A stretch of DNA of 64,000 nt from Paragordius varius (lineage: Eukaryota; Nematomorpha): positions 13,888,001 through 13,952,000 of the forward strand of contig OZ176050.1 of assembly GCA_964247055.1 (NCBI GenBank), read 5' to 3'. The stretch's first letter is position 1. The number at the start of each line of letters is the position of its first letter. The notes beneath the pieces were generated by a model. That model was given only the letters and a program-made list of their open reading frames with translations, was not told the origin of the DNA and did no database searches. The translations under genes and the position numbers were made by a program. Shown piece by piece: positions 49,970-61,000 of the stretch.

Positions 49970-51552
49970 TTATGGTGTTTGGATGTAAGTAATAGTTTAA
50001 TAAATGTTTCTTGCAAAAGGTATATTTTTATCAAAAAAGAGTAAATTAAATATATATATGTAAATTGACAAATACTGCCAACTGTTTAATTATCGGATAA
50101 TATAAATCGTGTTGATTGAATTTCCATTTACACTATAGTGTAAAAACAATCAGCGTTTTGCATATTATAATAAAGCGTGTCACGAGACTTGGGCTGAATA
50201 TTAGTCAGCTCTGATTTCTAAAAATATGAAATAAATTTTTAACCCCAAAAAATATTGTTATATTATTAATATATTGTATTATTGCATGATAATATATAGA
50301 ATGGGTTATGTATCTATCTTTATTTATTTATATCTTACTAAATATAATTTACAATAGATAGATATATATGCATGTAATGACAATTAAAATTTAATTGATT
50401 ATTAAGCATAACCATAACACAATGATGTTTTGCATTAGTATTTCAATTTTCATAAGCGCCAATATATATAATACTATATATTATATAATTGAATATTAAT
50501 TATACTCTGTCTACATACATATATATATTTGATGAAATTTTTTTATAAATTATTTATTCCAGAATGGATTGAATTTAAACTGAAATTAGTCATTAAATAT
50601 TTTACAATTTAATCCCGAAATTGGTGTATTTAGTTAATTTTAAACGTTCTGAGTTTTTTCTGTTTTTAAATCTTTGTATAAAGAAATTCCTAACTATAAG
50701 CATAATCAAAATATACAGTATATGGGTAAGTATACATTGCTAGAAAGTTATTAATTATTACCAAATAGTAAATAAAAGGGAAGTATTATTGGTTTATAGT
50801 TATTTTTTTCAACTCTTTATTATTATTAGCCAATAATAGCATTACACTGTGTGCAAAAATGGGGGTCAATTTTTTTTAACAAAAAATTTTTTTCATGAGA
50901 TAGCTTATGACCAATGAATTCATTTGCCGTAAAAATTTTAATTTGTTGACGACCTAGTTTTTAAAATAGTGAGAGAGAATCGAAATCGGGAAAAAAGTGA
51001 AAATTAAGGATAATTAAAATTATAAAAAAAATTGAGATATTTGAATTTATTATGATTTTATCAGACATTTGCAATTTATAAATAGTCTAAATCATATAGT
51101 TTTCCATACACTACTGTGTTGCAAATTCCCCTATTGTAATGTACGGTTAAATAAGCAACCATTTAAATGCATTCTGTATATCTGGCAATAATTATTAATG
51201 TTTAATTACTCATACTGTATTGGCTCAATTTTAAACTCTATTTTAATTATTATCTAGCTAAGTTATGTAAAAAAGGGGCTCTCTACATTTTTTAGTTTAT
51301 TTGTTTTACCATTTTTATGTGTAAAATTTTTATATATAAAATCGATCGATTTATATGCGTACATTTTTTTTCTAGCAACATCCTATTTTTGAATTGCGTA
51401 ATAAAAATACCTTTACGTTACAGACTAAATAAGGTGTTATGATGAAATTTTATTATGTTTTCATAGAAATAGGCCCATGTAAGAGATATAAATATATATC
51501 CGCAATTATAGTATTTTTTATATATCAAAATATTTATTTTAGTACATTTATT
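49970..51552. other. Intergenic stretch between divergent genes
   Basis: Lies between the GPCR start (minus) and the small secreted-protein start (plus), so both promoters should be here. It holds half of palindromic repeat H (50728-50840) directly followed by family G copy 2 (50846-51065) and a fragment ending CCATACACTACTGTG (family I). Nothing else seen. Confidence 0.5.
50846..51065. repeat. Dispersed repeat family G, copy 2
   Basis: Begins ACACTGTGTGCAAAAATGGG and follows the same block order as 45893-46090. It starts within or directly at the end of the half palindrome H at 50728-50840 (shared AGCCAATAATAG), so it probably inserted into that repeat. Confidence 0.65.
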
Positions 51553-54500
51553 ATGAAAATGTTGAAATTTTTTCTTACTTTTATATTCATTATTTATGGG
51601 GAAAGAATTAATTCAAACACAGTCGGGAGCGGGATCAACGATCCGAAAATTGTCGATAACAACGGTATCTTATATTTTTTAATTATTAATGGTTTTAATT
51701 GGCATATATACCATTTACAATTACGAATTCACCCTTAAACAATTTGAATTCATCCTCAAACAAAGTATATATTTCATATTAATAATAATGAATTATTTTA
51801 GTTCGAAAACATATAATTTATTTTTTCAAGGTAAATTTTAATTGTTCAAGGGTGAATTTAAATTGTTCAAGGATGATTTGAACTATAAATGGATATTTTT
51901 TATTTTAAATGCAAAGTTTAGTTTAAAACTGAATTTAATAGCCTAACTAGAGTTTTAATACAAATAATTTTTGGTCGATAGATTTATATCTCTATCTAAC
52001 CGATTATAGTAAAATCTCAACTTATACGGACAAAACTAAAAATATAAGGACAAATATTTTTCTCTAAAAGACAACCATACTTTTTAAATCTTGATTTTTT
52101 TAAATTTAACTCATTGTTTTAAACTGCAAAGCACCAAATTGATATGTCTATTGATAAAACAATCAATTATATATTTTATAATGGTAATTACATAATTTAT
52201 ATAAAAAAATTAATGTTTAAAAAGGTATAGTTTTCTTTTGGAAAAAAATATTTGTCCCTATATTTTTACGTTTTGTCCGTATTTATTTCAATTTCTACTG
52301 TATGTTAGGTCCCGATATCATTTTGAAATTTATACGTTTTATTCTTTATAATTTTATTTTTTTCTGTTACTAATCTGTTGTTACCCTTAATTATGATAAA
52401 ATAGTTTTCGTTTTACTAATTAAGTAAGTATGGCGGTGTTAAGATGCCCTCCTCAAAAATTATAATGTTTTGTTGGAAATAAAGAAAAAAAATATTCATT
52501 CATAGAAACGTTAAAAACTTATGGCGAACTTATATGCCCATTCTTTTATTGGTCAGTCATGAGTAATCTATTTTAAAATTAAAAAAAACCATAAATTTGT
52601 TGAACATTTTTATTTGTGTGATATGCTTATTAAAAATTTTATTGCATAGCATCTGAAAGAATTTATATAAATCAACGCAACAACAATTGGACAATTTATT
52701 TATTGGATGCCCCAAAAAATGAAGATAGAATTCCACAGTTAGAAGTTTCTAATAAATTCCACGTAACTCTTATATTTGATATAATTTTATATTGTTTAAA
52801 AGATTTAAGGGCTTTTTCCCACAAGATCAACACACACTTTATGACCTTTTTTGGGGTTATGGTTAGAAAATGTAAATAATTAGCTTTAATAAGCTTTCAG
52901 GTTGCATATAACCTGCAAAAACTATTAATTGATTAGAATCAGCTGTTTAGTTTAGTTGTGTTTTGGAGTTGTTTCAATTTTAGAATCTAGAGCTCAAAAC
53001 TGTAAACAATCATTTTTATCTAATACAAACAATTTTAATTAAATATCTTTCCAAATAGTAATTTATCTATAATATCTGGAATATTATATTACCAACAAAA
53101 ACGTTATGGCGAACAAAAAAGTGCCAACATGGAGGATAAATATTTATTGAGTGAAATTAGTGCGTTTTGTTTGGCATTGTAAATTATTATTTTAACTTCA
53201 AGAGTGTCCTTAAACACTTCAGTTGGTCCTTGAACAATTCAAATTAGTCCTTGAACACTTCCTTAAACACTTTAAGTTGGTTTAATATTTTTAAAGTTTG
53301 ATTAACCATAATTTTTGCTTGTATTTTTTTTATTTTGTTATTTAACCTAATTTTCTATTTATTATATATTTATTCATTTAATGATAATGTTTTTTTTCAA
53401 AATCACTTTTTCAAACTAATTTTTTCCAATTTAACAAAATTATTTTGAATGTTTTCAAGAAATGTATATAATAACCTAGAAAACTAATATATTTTTTAAT
53501 TACGTGTTTCATATAAGATATTATAAAGATATACGGTTTCTCAATGTTTAAAAGTTGATATTGATTTAAAATTTATCGTAAATATTAAAAATAGAGTAAA
53601 AAGATATAATAGATAAATGTAATACGATTTCTTTGATAAAAGTTAAAAACAAAACAAAAAAATCAAAGGACAAACTTGAAATTCAAGAACCAACTTGAAG
53701 TGTTCAAGGACACTCTATAAGTGCAAATGATATATTATTAAATAATAACATATGAACGAAACTTTTAAACCTGTAATCATTAAAATATATGCCTCGTACT
53801 GTAGCAAAAAGTTTGAAATAAAGTATAAAAAACACCTTCCATAAGCCCTTTTTATAATCCTTAGATGATTAATATATAAAACACACATTTTATCGAATGA
53901 AGTGATAATTAGTTTGTCGAATTTTGAAATTGCCATTATTTGTATGTTGTTGTAAATCCTATTTTTTACGCTTTTTAAAAATATATTATTTTATAGTGTA
54001 GTAAATATACAGACGATTTTTTTTCTAAAAGAAAATATATTTCTTTAAACCTAAACTTTTCAAAATTATCTTATCTTTTTGGGTCGCAAAATATATATGG
54101 TTTAAATAAATTATTGCAAAACCTTTATTATATATTTAATATTGTCCTTGTTGTTTATTTTAAAATATTAAGGTGTTTAAAAAATCTATGATTGTATCTT
54201 TATTTTAGTTGAATATAATTACAGTAAAAATTAGAATTATACGGACAAAACGTAAAAATATAAAGGCAAATATTATTTTTTAAAAGACAGCCATACCTTT
54301 TAAACCCTAATTTATTTAAATATCTATCATTGTCTAAAATGACAAAGTGTGAAATAGAGATATATGTAAATATATATATATATATATATATACCATTTAC
54401 AGTTCAAATTCACCCTTAAACAATTCAAATTCACCCTTAAATAATTCAAATTCACCCTTGAACAATTCAAATTCACCCTCAAATAAATAACATGTTTATT

Positions 54501-55890
54501 AAGATTAAAATTACCTATATTTTAATATATTTTTAAAAAATAAAATTTTGTTTTAAATTAAAATAATACCGAAAAAAAAAATTAATTATGCCATAAACAT
54601 ATATTTTATATTAATAATGAGTTATATTAGTTCGAAAACACATAATTTATTTTTAGGGTGAATTTGAATTGTTCGAGGGTGAATTTGAATTGTTCAAGGG
54701 TGAATTTGAATTGTTCAAGGGTGAATTTGAACTGTAAATGGTATATTATTAACACAATTATTTATTACAATTGTAACTAAATAGCTTACTTATATAGGAA
54801 AAATTAAGGTTTTACAACGTATGGTTGTCTTTTAAATAAAAATATTTGTCTTTATATTTTTTGTTTTGTCCCTATAATTTCAATTTTTACTGTAATATCG
54901 ATGAAAAATTCATCGCTTATTATTTATGTTAAAATCTTATCCCGTCTTTGCAAAAAAAGATGAAACACCCACACACTGTTAAATAATCTATATATATATA
55001 TATATATAATTTCTTAAAATTATAGAATTTCAATAATTCTATCTCGGGAATATTTACCTTGAATGAAGTTAAATCCCTTGCTAGGATTTTTATTTATGCA
55101 AACAGTACGTGGCGCGTTTATGGGATTCCTTTTATGATAGGTAGGTGTGCCTTCATACAAAATTACCATTTTTTATTCCTAAATTTTCTTTTTTAAAACA
55201 CTCCTCTTTAAAGTAAAAATTTAAAGAAACAAAATGCAAATTTAAAAATAATAATACAGTAAAAACTGAAATTATACGGACAAAACATATAAATATAAAG
55301 ACAAATATTTATTTCTAAAAGACAACCATATTTTTAATCTGATTTTTTAATTATAGCCTCATTTTTATAAACTTGGAAGTATGAAATACATATGTCTATT
55401 AGTAATACAATCAATTTAATATTTTACAATTGATATTATTTAATTTATATGAAAAAAATAAGATTTAAAGTATGGTTTGTCTTTATATTCTTAAGTTTTG
55501 TCCGTATAATTTCAATTTTTAATGTACTTTTGTTAAAAAAGTTCAAATTTATAATGTGTACTTTGGTTTTGAAAATAACGTTTTTACCTGGATCTTCTAC
55601 TGTAATATATTATTATTGTTAATATAAAAAATAAAAATTACAAACCAGAGTTAAATATGCTTTCACTGTAAAAAGCGATAAATATTTTCTTTCAAAATTA
55701 AAATTTTATATCACAAGCTAATGTGTAAAGTTTACATAACCATGAAATTAATAAAAATAATTACTTTTATTTAATTGTACAGTCCCAGCCTTTGCATGTT
55801 TTTACCTGTCTCTTCTTGTATAAATAATTTATTTTACTGTATATAGATTCTAAAAGCTACAATGGATCAAGTAATAACACATTTACGCAG

Positions 55891-55928
<38 letters not shown>

Positions 55929-56802
55929 GGGTCAAAACTAAGATAATTTTAAAATTACATAATTTTTTCAAACATATACCATTTACAATTCAAATTCACC
56001 CATGAACAATACAAATTTACTCTTGAACAATTCATATTCACCCTAAAAATATATTATGTATTTTCGGGCTAATATGACTCATGAAATGTATCTTTATGAC
56101 TTATATTATTTTATTATTTTCAGTATTATTTTAATTACACGCAATATTTCATTTTTTAAACATAAAAAATATAAGTAATATTTAATTTTAAAAATCAAAT
56201 AATTTATTTTAGGGAGAATTTGAAGTTTAAATGGTTGCTGAATTGTAAACAATTTAAGTGGATGACATAACTGTTTAGATATCATGGGTATTTTGGTATT
56301 ATTCGTAAAAATCTAGAATTTTGTGTAATTTTATTAATCAAGCTTACAACAAAGTTTATTCGTCTGACTTGTCTAAACAAGATATGATTTAACAAAAACT
56401 ATATAAATAAAAACACCAAAAACGATTTTTTTATTGTTTTGTCGCTTTTATGCATATTTAGTATAATTTAATAAGAAACAATTCAAATAAAATTAATCCA
56501 ATGTTGTTTTTTGGGAATATTTTTATCCATTCTTCCCATATATTGACGACTTAACAATATGTTTGTTATGTTGAAAATAATTTTTATCATTAGAAATGAA
56601 GTTGGAGATTAATTTTGAAAACTTACCCCATTTTGATATTGGGGAGGATTATTTCGATAAACCTACTTCCATATCATACGCACAGTCTTATGAATCAGAC
56701 GTAAATCATCCTTACCATGTAATATTTAATGCTATATTATCTTTTATCATTTTGCTATATTTCAATTTTATACTTAGTTTAATGACTAGAAATTTTATTT
56801 GA
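51553..56802 (+). CDS. Small secreted protein with hydrophobic C-terminus, unrecognised
   Basis: Four short exons with good borders and matching phases: 51553-51664, 52650-52762, 55026-55140 and 56594-56802, together 549 bases (182 residues). Exon 1 encodes a signal peptide (MKMLKFFLTFIFIIYGERI). Exon 2 encodes SERIYINQRNNNWTIYLLDA and a charged stretch. Exon 3 encodes SGIFTLNEVKSLARIF and ends NSTWRVYGIPFMI. Exon 4 encodes KLEINFENLPHFDIGEDYFD and ends in a hydrophobic tail (VIFNAILSFIILLYFNFIL), either a membrane anchor or a GPI signal. There is no Cys, and two or three N-glycosylation sequons are visible. No family recognised. Exons 3 and 4 have a second open copy downstream (58009-62675). 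The coding model is strengthened because both copies keep frame. Introns hold many MITEs. Confidence 0.65.
51708..51896. mobile_element. 21-bp-array MITE family B, copy 6
   Basis: ATACCATTTACAATTACG on the left, AACTATAAATGGATAT on the right. Two units on each arm and a core shorter than in other copies. It starts about 44 bases after the donor of exon 1 of the small secreted-protein gene. Confidence 0.7.
52006..52300. mobile_element. Tc1/mariner-like MITE family A, copy in small-gene intron 1
   Basis: TAGTAAAATCTCAACTTATA then CGGACAAAAC on the left; GTTTTGTCCGT and CAATTTCTACTG on the right, followed by TA. Inner GACAACCATACTTTTTAAA and its inverse are present. Confidence 0.7.
53165..53735. 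mobile_element. Third variant of the 21-bp-array element (family C)
   Basis: Inverted arms carry GTCCTTGAACAATTCAAATT-type units with 21-bp spacing. On the left the order is AGTGTCCTTAAACACTTC then AGTTGG and more units; on the right, ACCAACTTGAAGTGTTCAAG then GACACTC. The tips (GCATTGTAAAT and GCAAATGATATAT) are close to, but not the same as, the ATACCATTT tips of family B. The unit resembles that of B (TTGAACAATTCAAATT) with GTCC in place of CACCC. Confidence 0.6.
54222..54892. mobile_element. Tc1/mariner-like MITE family A with a nested family B element
   Basis: CAGTAAAAATTAGAATTATA on the left and TATAATTTCAATTTTTACTG on the right bound it. The family B element at 54389-54744 sits inside, so it landed later. 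In copy B of the duplication only the right tip of this MITE remains (near 57900-57935). Confidence 0.8.
54389..54744. mobile_element. 21-bp-array MITE family B, copy 7 (best preserved)
   Basis: TACCATTTACAGTTC and GAACTGTAAATGGTA are perfect inverted ends. There are four clean 21-bp units on the left (CACCCTTAAACAATTCAAAT type) and four on the right. The repeat-to-repeat match and perfect ends make it the youngest-looking copy. A (TA)n run is at its left flank. Confidence 0.85.
55257..55524. mobile_element. Tc1/mariner-like MITE family A (orthologous to 58241)
   Basis: CAGTAAAAACTGAAATTATA then CGGACAAAAC on the left; TTTTGTCCGTATAATTTCAA then TTTTTAATG on the right. It is in the same place relative to exon 3 as the copy at 58241-58505. 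Confidence 0.75.
55976..56236. mobile_element. 21-bp-array MITE family B, copy 8 (orthologous to 61812)
   Basis: ATACCATTTACAATTC on the left, degraded AAGTTTAAATGG on the right. Three decayed units on the left arm. It lies between exons 3 and 4 of copy A. Confidence 0.65.
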
Positions 56803-57320
56803 GTCTAGATTTTAAGGTACCGGAAACGTTGAACAAAATATAATTCTATTTTTGGTGGAAGCATTTGGCTGGCACCACAAAATTTTATTAGCATAATATG
56901 CAACTGCGATTTTTTGAAAAGAGCGAATACCACAAATGGGAATATATTTTTTTTAAATAATTGATTGTTTTAAACTTTAAAGTATAAAATAGTTTTATAT
57001 ATCGCATACTCAATATAATACTATTGAAATTAAATCATTTTTATAAGAGGGATTTAGGTTTCAAAAGTATGAATGCCTCTTGAAAAAATTTTTTTCTTTT
57101 TATTTTGTTTTGTCCTATAATTTCAATTTTTACCGTATTGAATTCTGAAATATCGATTTTGTATGTTGCTGTAAATCTATTTTTTATGCTTTTTAAAAAT
57201 ATTATTTTTTGTAGTAGTAAATATACAGACGAAAAAACATAAAAATTTGATAACAAATATTTTTTTAACCATATTTCTAGGTTTTTAAAAATTATTCCTA
57301 TCTATTTGGGTCGCAAAATA

Positions 57321-57540
57321 CAGTAAAAATTGAATATACGGGCAAAATATGAAAATATAAAGACAGCAAAACATAACCATACTTTTTTAAACCTTATTTT
57401 AACTTATAAAAAACATTTAATTACAATTGTAAAAAACATAATTGATTGTTAGCAATTATTTCTATATTATACAAATAAAGATTGAAAAAATATTTGTCTT
57501 TATATTTCCACGTTTTGTCCCTATAATTTCAATTTTTACT
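57321..57540. mobile_element. Tc1/mariner-like MITE family A, after the duplication
   Basis: CAGTAAAAATTGAATATACG on the left and CTATAATTTCAATTTTTACT on the right. The empty site is visible in copy A near 54097. Confidence 0.7.
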
Positions 57541-57550
57541 AAATATGGAG

Positions 57551-57808
57551 TACGTAAAAATTGAATTTATACGGACAAAACGTGAAAATATAAAGACAAA
57601 TATTTTTTCTTATAGACAACCATAATTTTGTAATCTTGATTTTCCAGATAATATACAAAAGTAAATTGGAAACACAATCAATTATAAATTTTACATTGTA
57701 ATTAAATGATGTAAAATACATAATTGATTAAAGTTTAAAAAAAGTATGGTTGTCTTTTGAAAAAATGCTTTTATATTTTACATTTTGGCCGTATAATTTA
57801 AATTACTC
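57551..57808. mobile_element. Tc1/mariner-like MITE family A, adjacent copy
   Basis: ACGTAAAAATTGAATTTATA then CGGACAAAACG on the left; GGCCGTATAATTTAAATTAC then TCTA on the right. It is back to back with the copy at 57321-57540. Confidence 0.7.
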
Positions 57809-58008
57809 TAAATAAGTATTGAAAATTGTATAGTTTAAAATATTAAGGTGTTTAAAAAATCTATGATGAATCTCTCTAAAAAAAGGAATTTTAATTTTGT
57901 GGTTTTGTTTGTATAAATTCAATTTTCGTTGTATATATTTATTTCTATGAAATAATAGACATGGTCTTTGCAAAATCTATATATTTATAAAATTTCTTAA
58001 AATTATAG

Positions 58009-61000
58009 AATTTCAGTTATTCTGCCTCGGGAAAATTTACCTTAAATGAGATCTTTAATTCATCAATTTCCAGGATTATTCAGGCAATAAGTAATTGGAC
58101 AGTTTATGGGAATCCTCTCATGATAGGTAGGTTTCTTCGTTATAACATACCATTTTTTATTCATAAAATTTCCTTTTATTAAAAAAAATTTTATAAGTAA
58201 AAATTTAAAGAAACAAAATAAAAGTTTGAACGTAATAATACAGTAAAAACTGAAATTATACGGACAAAACATAAAAATATAACGACAAATATTTATTTCT
58301 AAAAGACAACCATACTTTTTTAATCTGATTTTTTAAATAATGTCTCATTGTTTTAAACTTCAAATTATGAAATTGATATGTCTATTGGTTAAAAATCAAT
58401 TATATATTTTACAATTGAAATTATCTAATTTATATGATTAAGCTTAAAAAAGTATAGTTTTCGTTTGAAAAAAATATTTGCCTTTAAGTTTGTCCGTACT
58501 GTATGTACCCAGGGGCGTACCGAGCGTTTGCGGCGCCCGGGGCATAAAACTTTTATGGCGCCCCCGCCCTTTCTCTTTTTGAGAGCCAATAAAAAATTTA
58601 GTAAAAAATTCAAACGTTGCAACTTAAAAACCATATATAAGGACATTTAATTTCAACATGTCCTCAAAGGGGAGATTTTGGGTGATTAGAAATTTTATGC
58701 AGGCTAATATTAGATGTAAAATATTTCGCCATCGATCGTTTTCCGATTGAATATGAGCCTCTATAGCAGAATCAATTCCTCTATTTATCAATCTCCTTTC
58801 TGCCTCTTTCCAAGTAGTAAATGCTTTCCGATGATTGAGGCTATTTTCATGATGGATTAATTTATCTATTTTCCTCCATTTATTAAATCCATGCATAGTT
58901 ATAAAAGATTATGGAATTAAGTCGATCAAAAAGTTGGCAACAAAAACAATAGGCAGATCTTTGGTGAATATAAAAACCCAGACCTCTAAACTTCAAATCC
59001 TTCTTTTTAACCGACACCTGGAAAAAACCAAGATTGGGGCATTGAACGATGATTTTTTGTTTTAAAAGATGCATTTATTTTAAAATCCATGAGCATGAAT
59101 AGTCATTTCTGTGCGAAGTTGATTGGATATTACGGGAACATTATTATTAGTAAATTTTAAAATGGTGACATCATTAAACTCTGTAATAGCGCTTGGAATT
59201 ACTAGTGGTATATTTGTAGTTTTCTCATCTTTATTTATTGAATTAATAACTAAGGTTTAAGTTTATTTAAGTTATTATTATAAGGGGTACCGTTTTGTTT
59301 GTGTGGCCATACATTTTTTTCAATGTTATGTTCAATATTTCCGTAAATGAGATTTCATATTCATTCGCATTTTATTTGTTTTATTCTCTTCCTGGATTTT
59401 TCGTTTCCCACTTGCGTCACCCTGAGTTTAAGCATTGATATCTGATAAAAATAAAAGTAATTTTAAAAATACAAGGCTTGAATAATAAAAACCTAACTTA
59501 TTAGAGATGAATGATCTTGGGGATTTAATGAATAAAATTGGGTTTTAAAATTGAATATGATTAAAATAAAAATGGCGTCCAAGTAATTTGACATGGAACT
59601 TTTTTTCAAAACGATTTATTTAGATGTTTTGGCTTTTTTATATAATTTTTATTAGGATAGAAGCATAAATTTAAATTGATTGTTTGCTTCAGTAGTTTTT
59701 TGAAAATATTATTTTAAATATAGTCTGGAGTATTTAGATACTTCAATTTGAATCGAAGTGTTCCATCTATTACTGATAGAAATAGAAATGGTTTATTTTG
59801 TATTATTTTTTAATTTTGCTAATACACACATATATTGACTAAATTTTTACCTTTGGGTTTTACTTTAAAATATGTTATACCAAGTATTTTTGAATAAATT
59901 TTTTTAATATTTCGGTTTATTGGTTATAAAAATGCAAACTTTTGCTATGGTTTCAATTCCATTGATAGTATTTAAAGTAATTAATCTAAGCAGGCCAGGG
60001 GTATCCAACTACCCCAATTTATATCGAAGGACTGAAATGAATGTCTTTTATCCAAGTGTTAAGCGAAAAAATAGTTGGCACATGTTGAAGGGAATTCATA
60101 CATGAAAGTTTATTTTTGCACAATGTTTGCTCTTGATCTCATTTCTATAAATACACTGGACAACAAATTTTTCTGCCACTCGGGCTTTTTGAATTTTCTA
60201 ATATTTAGTATTATCTAAATCTGAAATAAAAATTATAACTCGTTGGAAGAATTTTGTATAATTTAATTTTTTGATTATGCGCCCTCTTTATCAAAATTTC
60301 TTTGAAAATATACAAGTAATGCCCATTTGTAATATATCATTCGAAAGAGTAATAAAAACTCTATAAGCATACTTATAGGTATTACATCGACAGTTAATAT
60401 TGGACCCAAAGAGCGACAAACGCGCGAAGCGAGAGCATTTTTTTTAATTATTATATTTTTAAAACTAATGGATGAAAATAGCTCAAACTTTGTTTAGATG
60501 GTGATGAATGTCCAAAAAAGATAACACAAGAAAGTTTTTTTGATATAAACATTTTTTTATTGCTTTTATGTCACTTAAAAATTACCATTACATCAATATT
60601 AATTTATTTTCTTTATAAGGTTGTAATTTCGAAATTTTAAAGATAAAAACAAAGTTTAAGGTATTTTTGATCTTTTATAGCCATTATGTAATAAATTTAC
60701 AGTTATAACTATGCATTTTAGTATCCACTAGGTAAAATATTTATGATAATAATAATTTCATTAAAAAATCAAACCAAAAGCTTTTTTAAACATTTTTTTT
60801 AAATTAAATACTTATATAACCCTAATTATATTAAAATAATTTATATGATTTTCAAATTAGTTTGTCTGTGAAAATTCTTGATTTATTCAGGGATTGAAAA
60901 TTTCGACCATTTAAATCCAAATAACTTTTACATCCGATTGATTTAAATGACTTACTACCATTTAAAAGATGCAGTTTTTTGCGCTCTTTCGAATGATATA

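Larger units (their letters stand above)
53925..56955. repeat. Segmental tandem duplication, copy A
   Basis: Collinear with 57140-62805. Shared landmarks in order: a TTTTGTATGTTGCTGTAAAT-like start, TTTGGGTCGCAAAATA, AATATTAAGGTGTTTAAAAA, exon 3, the family A MITE at 55257, TTTACATAACCATGAA, the family B MITE at 55976, exon 4 and ACCACAAAA. Family members at orthologous places (55257/58241 and 55976/61812) predate the duplication. Confidence 0.85.

Noticed and set aside
58465-58650. Plus-strand open frame across the hAT left end
   Set aside because: Spans a MITE/hAT junction; the coding sense of the hAT is the other strand.
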